Assembly (NCBI GenBank): GCA_004558525.1
Contig: SFCQ01000014.1
Location: 86,843 to 150,842, forward strand
DNA length: 64,000 nucleotides
Direction: 5' to 3'
DNA from: Clostridiales bacterium
Lineage (GTDB): Bacteria; Bacillota; Clostridia; Christensenellales; CAG-138
Below, one piece after another: positions 34,527 through 41,487 of this stretch. The position numbers and the translations under genes were made by a program. The notes under the pieces were generated by a model that ran no database searches, had not been told where the DNA came from, and saw only the letters and a list, made by a program, of their open reading frames with translations. The first letter of the stretch is position 1. Each line of letters starts with the position of its first letter.

Positions 34527-35450
34527 ATGTACGGCAATATACATACAGACCTTGCTATGGAGGCCCGCGAATCAAATTCCGCGCTCAACGGGGTCAGTGA
34601 AGAAAGGACGGACAACGAGCATTATTCCGTATCGCGCATAAAGATTGATACCGACGAAGCGGCAAGCGCGCTGCAAAAAAGCAAGGGCCTTTATATAACC
34701 ATAGAGGCTCCCGACCTCGTGCTGAGGGAGTCTGAGCTTATCAAAGCGGTTACCGAGGCGCTTTCAGCGGAGCTTACAGGGCTTATAGATAAAGGCGGCA
34801 CATCGGGCACAGTTCTTGTTGTCGGGCTTGGCAACAGGGCCGTGACTCCTGATGCGCTCGGCCCAAAGACGGCCGAAAAAATACTCGTTACCCGCCACAT
34901 AAAGCAATACATGCCGGACGCCATACCAAACGGAGTAAGAAGCGTGTGCGCCATCTCCCCCGGGGTTCTTGGGGTAACGGGCATAGAGACTATGGAGGTA
35001 ATACAGGGCATAGTGGAGCGTTCCAAGCCTTCGCTCATAATAGCCATAGATTCGCTTTCCTCAAGAAGGACAGAGCGCATAGCCTCCACAATACAGCTTT
35101 GCGACGCCGGAATACAGCCGGGTGCGGGCGTAGGCAACATAAGGAGCGGGCTTGACGAGGCGAGCCTTGGCATACCCGTTATAGCAGTAGGAGTGCCGCT
35201 TGTTGTGTACGCAAGCACGATATCACGGGATACGATAGGGCTTATAGCGTCCGAGCTTGGGCTTTTAGGCAACGAGGAGAAGATAAAAGAGCTTGCCGCA
35301 AAGGCTATATCAGAAAAAACAGGCGAGCTTATAGTTACGCCAAAGGAGATAGATTCGCTTATAGAATGTACAAGCACCATATTGGCGGACGGCATAAACA
35401 TGTGCCTGTTCGGTAAGGATTACGCGGAGGTGCGTTCTCTTATCGCATAA
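34527..35450 (+). CDS. gpr: Germination protease GPR
   Basis: Spore protease that begins degradation of small acid-soluble proteins (SASP) at germination. 307 residues with VVGLGNRAVTPDALGPKTAEK, ISPGVLGVTGIET, IAIDSLSSRRTERI, GAGVGNIRSGLDE and a C-terminal VTPKEIDSLIE, all matching GPR. The zymogen cleavage region HTDLAMEA starts only five residues from the N-terminus, so the propeptide is short. The ~50-residue insertion before the C-terminal motif in B. subtilis GPR is absent. An AAGGAGGAG site precedes the ATG. It is followed by spoIIP, the conserved pair. Confidence 0.95.
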   Translation: MYGNIHTDLAMEARESNSALNGVSEERTDNEHYSVSRIKIDTDEAASALQKSKGLYITIEAPDLVLRESELIKAVTEALSAELTGLIDKGGTSGTVLVVGLGNRAVTPDALGPKTAEKILVTRHIKQYMPDAIPNGVRSVCAISPGVLGVTGIETMEVIQGIVERSKPSLIIAIDSLSSRRTERIASTIQLCDAGIQPGAGVGNIRSGLDEASLGIPVIAVGVPLVVYASTISRDTIGLIASELGLLGNEEKIKELAAKAISEKTGELIVTPKEIDSLIECTSTILADGINMCLFGKDYAEVRSLIA

Positions 35451-35494
35451 GTGGGCATGCTCCCTCATACGATTAACGAGGGGAGGATAAGCCC

Positions 35495-36493
35495 ATGAGA
35501 AAACGAAAGCGCGGCATACACGCCGCAGGAAAGCACAGCAGCGCAAAGCGCTTCGGCGTCATGCTTTTTGCCCTGGCGCTGATAGGCCTTGGCGCGGCTG
35601 CGCTGATACACGCAAGAAGCGCCTCAAAGCCGATAGAAACGCCTGAACCGAGCGATATGCCTCAGATTGAGATAGTGCTTGACAGGGTTGACGCAGATGA
35701 AGGCGTCAGCCATAAGGTGCTGCTTGAGCTTATGAAGATAGATTCAGGGAAAAAACCGGCTTCGCTTGGCTTATCCTCTGATAAGCCAACGGTACTGATA
35801 TACCATACACACGCAACGGAAGCCTATTTCCCAACAAAGGAGCATACTTATACGCCATCTTCAAAGTGGCGCACGCACGACAACAGCATGAACGTTGTCG
35901 CCGTCGGCGAAAGGCTATGCGCACTGCTTAAAGAAGAATATGGCATAACGGCAATACACGATACCACCGACCATGAGCCGCCAAAGCTTTCCACGGCATA
36001 TTCGCGCTCGCTCATCACCATGCAAAAATACAAAAAAGAGTATCCTTCATTGGAGCTGTTTATTGACCTGCACAGGGATTCATACGGGCGCGATCCCGAA
36101 AAAGCGGCGGATTATATCACTGTAAACGGTAAAGAAAGCGCAAGGATAATGTTTGTTGTAGGCACGGGAGAGGGCGCGACCGGCGCCGGCTTTGACGAGA
36201 TGCCCGATTTCCAATCCAACTTTGCGCTTGCAAAGGCGATAAGCGAATACCTTTCCTCGATACATCCTGAGCTTGCACGCAACATACGCGTAAAGGTCGG
36301 CCGCTACAACCAGCATGTTTCAAGCCATTGCCTGCTTGCGGAAATAGGCCACAACGCAAACACGCTTGAACAGGCTATGAACGCGGCGGAGTTCCTTGCG
36401 GAAGCCATAGCAAACGTTGCGGACGTGTCCCCCGCCTCCGCAGCGCCTGTCCCCGCCGAGACGGAGCGGCCGCCGCTTCAGCTATCGCCATAG
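35495..36493 (+). CDS. spoIIP: Stage II sporulation protein P (peptidoglycan hydrolase)
   Basis: Amidase/endopeptidase that, with SpoIID and SpoIIM, thins the septal wall so the mother cell can engulf the forespore. 332 residues: a basic N-terminus and one membrane helix (about 20-41), a linker, then the catalytic domain with VLIYHTHATEAYF (metal His), FIDLHRDSY and LAEIGHNANTLEQA (catalytic Glu). The C-terminal ~30 residues are Pro/Ala rich. The start follows GGGGAGG. It lies 44 bp after gpr and is convergent with the histidine kinase gene. Confidence 0.95.
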   Translation: MRKRKRGIHAAGKHSSAKRFGVMLFALALIGLGAAALIHARSASKPIETPEPSDMPQIEIVLDRVDADEGVSHKVLLELMKIDSGKKPASLGLSSDKPTVLIYHTHATEAYFPTKEHTYTPSSKWRTHDNSMNVVAVGERLCALLKEEYGITAIHDTTDHEPPKLSTAYSRSLITMQKYKKEYPSLELFIDLHRDSYGRDPEKAADYITVNGKESARIMFVVGTGEGATGAGFDEMPDFQSNFALAKAISEYLSSIHPELARNIRVKVGRYNQHVSSHCLLAEIGHNANTLEQAMNAAEFLAEAIANVADVSPASAAPVPAETERPPLQLSP

Positions 36494-36512
36494 CATACTT
36501 GTTTTAATGCGC

Positions 36513-37541
36513 TCAACGCCTTTGCGAGGGCAATGCAACTATAAACAGCGCGCCCCTGTTTATTTCGCTTTCAACATTTATTTCGCCGCCGGCAAGCTCA
36601 ACTATCCTTTTTGCAATAGTCAGCCCAAGGCCGTTGCCGGCGGTCGCGCGCGAGCCCGCGCCCTGATAGAACTGCTCAAATATATGCTTTTTTGTTTCTG
36701 CATCCATGCCCACGCCGTGATCCTCTATCTCAACGCGCACGTTCTTGCCCATCCTTCCGCAGTATACCCTTATATCCCCGCCCTCGCGGCTGAATTTTAT
36801 AGCGTTTGAAAACAGATTCAGCCAAACCTGGGCCAGCATCTCTTCATTTGATGTGAACTGCACCTCTTCAAGCTCTATATCAAGGTTTATATTCTTTTTG
36901 TTCCATTCCTTTTCAAGCAGAAGTATGCATGCGCGTATCTGCTCGTCAAGCCTGAAGGTGCTTATGTCGGTTATTATCTGCTGATTCTCCAGCCTTGTCA
37001 GCGTAAGTATGTTGGAGGCCATGTTGGTAAGCCGGTCCGATTCGTTTATGATTATGTCCGTATATTCGCTTCTTTGTTCGTCCGTAAGGTCGCTTTTTTT
37101 AAGCTGCCTTGCAAAGCCTCTTATCGACACCATAGGCGTTCTGAACTCATGCGAAAATGAGTTTATAAAGTCCCTTCTGAAAAGCTCCGTGCTGCCAAGC
37201 TCTTCCGCCATAACGTTGAAGCTCTTCATAAGCTCGCCAAGCTCGTTGTTAACGCTCGATTCCTCTACCCTTACGGAAAAATCGCCCTTGGCTATGCTTC
37301 TTGTGGCGTTTATAAGCTGCTTCATCGGCTTGAAGTACCATCTTGTCAAAAGCGCGCTTATGCCCGTGCCGACAACAACGCACACGCCAAGCGCCACCAT
37401 CGGCCATATTATAGCCGGATATTTCACCTCCGGCAGCGCGTCAAGGAACACAAGCAGCAGCAGCACTATTACCGTAAGCACCGCTGTTGCGAGCATCACG
37501 GTAAACGTTGCTATCATCATCTGCGCGCCAAGCTTCTTCAT
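36513..37541 (-). CDS. HAMP-containing sensor histidine kinase
   Basis: 342 residues: two membrane helices (about 8-33 and 42-66) with only ~8 residues between them, so almost no extracellular sensor; a HAMP domain (67-118); HisKA with His131 in INSFSHEFRTPM; and an ATPase domain with NLFSNAIKFS, VEIEDHGVGM and GNGLGLTIAKRI. The lack of an outer loop suggests sensing within the membrane or via a partner protein. Overlaps the response regulator gene by 4 nt (ATGA), which is upstream. Confidence 0.92.
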   Translation of the reverse strand: MKKLGAQMMIATFTVMLATAVLTVIVLLLLVFLDALPEVKYPAIIWPMVALGVCVVVGTGISALLTRWYFKPMKQLINATRSIAKGDFSVRVEESSVNNELGELMKSFNVMAEELGSTELFRRDFINSFSHEFRTPMVSIRGFARQLKKSDLTDEQRSEYTDIIINESDRLTNMASNILTLTRLENQQIITDISTFRLDEQIRACILLLEKEWNKKNINLDIELEEVQFTSNEEMLAQVWLNLFSNAIKFSREGGDIRVYCGRMGKNVRVEIEDHGVGMDAETKKHIFEQFYQGAGSRATAGNGLGLTIAKRIVELAGGEINVESEINRGALFIVALPSQRR

Positions 37542-38212
37542 TGCCTTTTCACCGCCTTGTAGCCGAGTCCGCGCACGGTGACAAGCTCGATATCCTCATT
37601 CGCCTTAAGCTTTTCGCGCAGCCTGTTTATATGCACGTCAACCGTTCTTTCATCCGTGTTGCTTTCCATATCCCATATCTCATCCATAAGCTGGCGCCTT
37701 GTGAATATATGGTTGGGATATGACAAAAGCTTGTACAGCAGCATGAACTCCTTTGGCGGCAGCTCGCGCTCGCCACCGTTATCGCTTAATGTCTGCCCGT
37801 CATAATCAAGCGTAGTCGAGCCTATGGTGAGCTTTCTTTCGTTGACTATCCTGCTCCTTCTCAAAAGCGCGCTTATGCGCAGCATCATTTCTTCCTCGTC
37901 TACCGGCTTCACCATATAGTCGTCCGTACCCGAAAGGAAGCCCTCCCTTTTATCGTTAGCGCTCTGCCTTGCGGTCACCATAAGTATAGGCACGTTGTTT
38001 GCGGCGCTTCTAAGCTCCTTTGCAAGCGCATATCCGTCCATGCGCGGCATCATAACGTCAAGCACGATAAGATCGACGTGCTTTTTATCCATAAGCTCAA
38101 GCGCCTCCACCCCATCCGCCGCCGGAATAGCCTCGTAGCCATTTTGCTCTATAACGGCCTGCATCAGCCGTCTTGAGTTAACATCATCCTCTACCACCAT
38201 TATCCGAAACAT
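37538..38212 (-). CDS. OmpR/PhoB-family response regulator
   Basis: 224 residues from the ATG at 38212, seven bases after GGAGG. Receiver domain with acidic pair Asp9-Asp10, phospho-acceptor Asp52 in LIVLDVMMPRMDG, and Lys in DYMVKPVDEEEM; C-terminal winged helix with LPPKEFMLLYKLL and RTVDVHINRLREK. It pairs with the kinase immediately downstream. The leader carries a long inverted repeat and the promoter overlaps a separate palindrome; either may be an autoregulatory site. Confidence 0.93.
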   Translation of the reverse strand: MFRIMVVEDDVNSRRLMQAVIEQNGYEAIPAADGVEALELMDKKHVDLIVLDVMMPRMDGYALAKELRSAANNVPILMVTARQSANDKREGFLSGTDDYMVKPVDEEEMMLRISALLRRSRIVNERKLTIGSTTLDYDGQTLSDNGGERELPPKEFMLLYKLLSYPNHIFTRRQLMDEIWDMESNTDERTVDVHINRLREKLKANEDIELVTVRGLGYKAVKRQ

Positions 38213-38235
38213 CTGCATACCTCCGATATGGTTAT

Positions 38236-38308
38236 CATCACTTGACAAGGGGACACAGAAACGCCCCAAAGCAGACCTTCATGGCTTGTATGCCCTTGTC
38301 AAGTGATG
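38236..38308 (-). promoter_or_regulatory. 16-bp perfect inverted repeat in the two-component leader
   Basis: CATCACTTGACAAGGG at 38236-38251 is exactly inverted at 38293-38308, with a 41-nt loop. It would start a few bases after the predicted transcript start and end 12 nt before the ribosome site, so the mRNA begins with a long stem-loop. The loop itself has a GGGG/CCCC inner pairing reminiscent of REP-type palindromes. It has no run of U after it on the minus strand. Confidence 0.7.
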
Positions 38309-38348
38309 GTATGCTTGGATTATAGCATACCGCGGCAAGCAAGACCAA
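38308..38348 (-). promoter_or_regulatory. Promoter of the two-component operon with overlapping palindrome
   Basis: On the minus strand TTGGTC (38343-38348) and TATAAT (38319-38324) are 18 bp apart. The -10 lies in the centre of the palindrome GGTATGC/GCATACC (38308-38331), a place where a bound repressor would block initiation. Confidence 0.5.
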
Positions 38349-38379
38349 CACAAAAAGCGGGCGTCAGCCCGCTTTAGAG

Positions 38380-38527
38380 TGTCAAAAAAGTGGCTGAACG
38401 CCACTTTTTTGAGTTTTACGGGTTTTGCCTCTCGCATTCGCTCCCGGGCGGCAAAACCCGCAAAGTACGAAAACGGAATAAAGCTTAAGGGGCAGCCGCC
38501 CCTTAACAACCCCATGGTTTATCGACA
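38380..38527 (-). repeat. Dispersed modular palindromic element, copy C (internal deletion)
   Basis: 148-bp copy in the opposite orientation to A and B. It lacks the segment holding the GGTTTTC arm and the TCTGACG/CGTCAGA hairpin, giving a direct join of GAAAAC to GGAATAAAG. The GTGGC stem, the GGGTTTTGCC/GGCAAAACCC pair and the GGGGC/GCCCC hairpin remain. It is bracketed by two near-identical hairpins AAAGCGGGC/GCCCGCTTT at 38354-38375 and 38531-38554; the latter also serves as terminator for the foldase gene at 38568. Confidence 0.85.
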
Positions 38528-38567
38528 AGCAAAAGCGGGCTAACGCCCGCTTTTGATGCTTTTGCTG

Positions 38568-39740
38568 TTATTTTATGCCGCTTACGCGATCATAGTATTT
38601 TTCTATCTTTACCTCGGTCTTCCACTGTTCAAGAGCGTCCTTGTATATCTGGCTCTTTTCATCCTCGGTAAGCTTGTTGATTATAGCCTCCTTCACATCC
38701 TCAAAGGGAGTATCCTTGACTTCAGCATCGGAGGTATACTGTATGAAGTGATAGCCGGCCTCGGTCTCGACAGGCTCGCTGACGTCGCCTATGCTCTCAA
38801 GCGCAAGGGCTGCTTCCGCAAAGCCTTCATAGTATTTATCCACAATAGCCTCTGATATAGGATATCCGGTGGACTTATAAGGATCGCTCTGCATGCCCGG
38901 GTCCTCGCCGTAGTCGGCGACAAGGGTGTCAAAATCAACGCCGTCCGCAAGCTTGGCCTTGATTTCTTCGATTATCTTGTTGACGTCCTTAGTCTCGCCT
39001 TCAGCAGGCTTCTTGATGAGGATGTGCTTATAGAAGTGATATCCTTCCGCCACGGTAAGGGGAGCCATCTCATCGCTGCCGCTGATATAGGCGGTATAGT
39101 CGTCATAGTACTTGGCAGGGTTCTCGGAATACTCTGCCTTCTTCAGTATAAGCTGCTCGTCATAGTATTCCTGAGCCTGGACCTCGGTTATGTTCACGTC
39201 CTTATAAAGGGTCTGCAAATACTTGTTGCCTATGGCGGTGTTGCGCACATCGTCCTCTATAAGCTGAAGATACTCGCTGTATATCCAACCGGCCTTCTTA
39301 AGGTCTGCCTTGAACAGCTTCTCCTCTTCCTTGCGCTTTTCAGCTTCGTCGGTTATAGAGGCATCCACCTTGTCGGCATAGCCCGCTATCATGCTTTCAA
39401 GCTGAGCCTTGTAGTCTTCCTGTACCTTGGCTTCCTCCTCCGCCGTAAGGGTCACGCCCTCTCTTTTAGCTATAACTACCGGCAGTGCGTTGTTGATAAG
39501 GTTATTGAACACCTGATCCTGCATGCTGCGGAAAGCCTCTTGGGTAGAAACGTTGTAAAGCCCATACATCTGATAAACATAGGCAAGATAGTTGTAATTA
39601 TTATAGTAGGCGTTTACGCCTATGTCCATGTCGCCCACCTTCAGCACGGTATAGTTGGGATTGTTTACCGAGCAGGCGCAGAGCGCCGCCGCAACGGTCA
39701 GAGCCGCAAGGACAAGGGCAATGGTCTTAATGGTTCGCAT
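38568..39740 (-). CDS. PrsA-like foldase lipoprotein (parvulin peptidyl-prolyl isomerase)
   Basis: 390 residues. The signal ends in ALCAC (Cys23 lipidated). A long helical N-terminal region (about 40-245) resembles the SurA/PrsA chaperone part; a parvulin domain spans roughly 245-350 with YHFYKHILIKKP and DFDTLVADYGEDPG and ends in AGYHFIQYTSD. It helps exported proteins fold outside the membrane. Its 3' end abuts repeat copy C and its flanking hairpin. A second, more divergent foldase lipoprotein is encoded at 44989. Confidence 0.86.
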   Translation of the reverse strand: MRTIKTIALVLAALTVAAALCACSVNNPNYTVLKVGDMDIGVNAYYNNYNYLAYVYQMYGLYNVSTQEAFRSMQDQVFNNLINNALPVVIAKREGVTLTAEEEAKVQEDYKAQLESMIAGYADKVDASITDEAEKRKEEEKLFKADLKKAGWIYSEYLQLIEDDVRNTAIGNKYLQTLYKDVNITEVQAQEYYDEQLILKKAEYSENPAKYYDDYTAYISGSDEMAPLTVAEGYHFYKHILIKKPAEGETKDVNKIIEEIKAKLADGVDFDTLVADYGEDPGMQSDPYKSTGYPISEAIVDKYYEGFAEAALALESIGDVSEPVETEAGYHFIQYTSDAEVKDTPFEDVKEAIINKLTEDEKSQIYKDALEQWKTEVKIEKYYDRVSGIK

Positions 39741-39884
39741 TCTTCAAAAATCTCCTTTGTAATTCGCGCATTGGCCATAGCCACGCACGGATAAACTGTT
39801 TTTCTATTTTATCGCCCAAAGCCGCCTATGTCAACGCAAAAGCGGCCTTATGCTTACATTTGCCTTACAAATATATAAAAATGA

Positions 39885-39913
39885 TGGAAAATCATTTTAC
39901 TATAGGTTATAAT
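39885..39913 (+). promoter_or_regulatory. Probable promoter of pgsA
   Basis: Perfect TATAAT at 39908-39913 with a weak -35 TGGAAA at 39885-39890, 17 bp apart, 24 nt before the start codon. Confidence 0.45.
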
Positions 39914-39937
39914 AGCATCAATAGGAGAGTGCAAAAT

Positions 39938-40471
39938 ATGCGGTATATACCAAACATACTTTCAACCATAAGGCTGCTGCTCGTAGGCGTGTTCATATTG
40001 CTGTTCAGCAAGACAAAATACCTTGCCTGCCTTATAGTGTTCATAACGGCTTTTTTGACCGATCTGCTGGACGGTTATCTTGCGCGCAGGAACAACTGGA
40101 TAAGCGACCTTGGCAAGGTGCTTGATCCGCTTGCCGATAAATTGATGGTCATAGCGGCGTTTTCGTGCTTTTATTCCGTAGGCTGGCTGCCGCTTTACAT
40201 GCTGCTCGCCGTGCTTATAAAAGAAGGCATAATGATAATAGGCGGCCTGCTTTTGTTCAGAAAAGAAGTGGTAGTGTATGCCGATTGGTACGGTAAGTTC
40301 GCCGCAGGCTTCTTCAACGCCGGCGTTGCGCTTACTCTTGCTAAAAACTTCTGGCCTTGGATAGGCGCATTGAACCTTATAGTAATAGGCATAGCGATAG
40401 TGCTTGCCATTATAGCGCTTTTCCACTACGCAAAGGTGCAGGTGTTCAATAGAGATAAAAAGGAATCGTGA
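39938..40471 (+). CDS. pgsA: CDP-diacylglycerol-glycerol-3-phosphate 3-phosphatidyltransferase
   Basis: Membrane enzyme making phosphatidylglycerol phosphate, first step to phosphatidylglycerol, which also is the donor used by Lgt. 177 residues from the ATG at 39938 (GGAGAG site; the longer in-frame start upstream has none). The CDP-alcohol phosphotransferase motif is complete: Asp42, Asp45-Gly46, Ala49-Arg50, Gly59, Asp63 and Asp67. About four to five membrane helices. Terminator and repeat copy D follow directly. Confidence 0.93.
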   Translation: MRYIPNILSTIRLLLVGVFILLFSKTKYLACLIVFITAFLTDLLDGYLARRNNWISDLGKVLDPLADKLMVIAAFSCFYSVGWLPLYMLLAVLIKEGIMIIGGLLLFRKEVVVYADWYGKFAAGFFNAGVALTLAKNFWPWIGALNLIVIGIAIVLAIIALFHYAKVQVFNRDKKES

Positions 40472-40487
40472 TGCATCGCATATTTAT

Positions 40488-40512
40488 CGGGCTGCCATAC
40501 GCAGCCTGTTTG
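40488..40512 (+). terminator. Terminator of pgsA
   Basis: GGCTGC (40490-40495) and GCAGCC (40501-40506) around a 5-nt loop, then TGTTTG. A related half-hairpin GGCTGC followed by TGTTTTTT occurs on the far side of repeat D (about 40707-40718). Confidence 0.6.
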
Positions 40513-40516
40513 AGAG

Positions 40517-40706
40517 TGTCGAAAAAGTGGCTATTCGCCACTTTTTCGAGTTTTCACAGGTTTTGTCTCTCGCTCACGCTCCCGGGCGGCAAAAGTCGCA
40601 AGGTACAAAAACCTCTGGGTTTTCATCCGTTCTGACGTGCATGCCGTCAGAGCCGGAATCTGCTTAAGGGGCAGCCGTCCCTTAACAACCCCAGGGTTTT
40701 TCGACA
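40517..40706 (-). repeat. Dispersed modular palindromic element, copy D
   Basis: 190-bp copy in the same orientation as C, with ends TGTCGAAAA (40517-40525) and TCGACA (40701-40706). All palindrome modules seen in copy A are present, with compensatory-looking loop changes (for example GTGGC-tatt-GCCAC versus GTGGC-gacca-GCCAC). It fills most of the 368-bp gap between pgsA and pth. Confidence 0.85.
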
Positions 40707-40839
40707 GGCTGCTGTTTTTTATGTCTTTTCTGCCTTGTGCGCAGGAAGGAATGGGTTTATAATTAGCTTTGCTACCCCCATGCTGAACGGCATGAGGGCA
40801 TAGTTGCGTACAAAGAGAATAGTGCGGAGGCTTCTTAAT

Positions 40840-41487
40840 ATGTATATAATAGTCGGTTTAGGTAATCCGGGGCGCGAATATGCCGAAACAAGGCATAACA
40901 TGGGCTATATGGCGCTTGACATACTTGCCGATAGGCATGGCATAGACATAAAGCGTGAAAACTTCAGGTGCGTGTTTGGCGAGGGCCGCATAGCCGGAGA
41001 GCGCGTGGTGCTTGCAAAGCCTATAACTTATATGAACAACTCAGGCTGGGCCGTGCGCGACCTTGTAAACTGGTACAAGACGGAAAACGACCAGCTTATC
41101 GTGATATATGACGACATAGACCTTGCAGCCGGAGATATACGCATACGCGCCGCAGGCTCCTCCGGCTCTCACAACGGGATGAAGAGCGTTATATACCAGC
41201 TTGGCTTTGACGATTTTCCAAGAATACGCGTAGGCGTTGGCGCTCCGGAAGGCGGAATGGATCTTATAGCGCACGTTATGTCTATGCCTAAAGGCGATGA
41301 TCTTGAAAAGATAAGAACCGCGCTGAATGAAGCTGCCAACGCTGCCGAGCTTATAGTTGCAGGCAGCATGGCCGAGGCGCAGATGCGCTTCAACAAAAAG
41401 CCCAGGCGCAAGAAGAAGGAAGAAGCCAAGGAGGCTGAGGAAGCAGCGCAGAGGAAGCCGCAGGAAAGCGAAGCCAAAGATGAGTGA
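40840..41487 (+). CDS. pth: Peptidyl-tRNA hydrolase with charged C-terminal extension
   Basis: Recycles peptidyl-tRNA released by abortive translation. From the ATG at 40840 (GGAGG site) it has 215 residues. Catalytic His19 lies in YAETRHNMGY; substrate-binding VGLGNPG and KPITYMNNSG are present, as is GSHNGMKSVI. The usual length is 185-195; here a Lys/Glu/Ala-rich tail of about 30 residues (from RRKKKEEAKE onward) is added. The last codons overlap the mfd start by 8 nt. Confidence 0.94.
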   Translation: MYIIVGLGNPGREYAETRHNMGYMALDILADRHGIDIKRENFRCVFGEGRIAGERVVLAKPITYMNNSGWAVRDLVNWYKTENDQLIVIYDDIDLAAGDIRIRAAGSSGSHNGMKSVIYQLGFDDFPRIRVGVGAPEGGMDLIAHVMSMPKGDDLEKIRTALNEAANAAELIVAGSMAEAQMRFNKKPRRKKKEEAKEAEEAAQRKPQESEAKDE

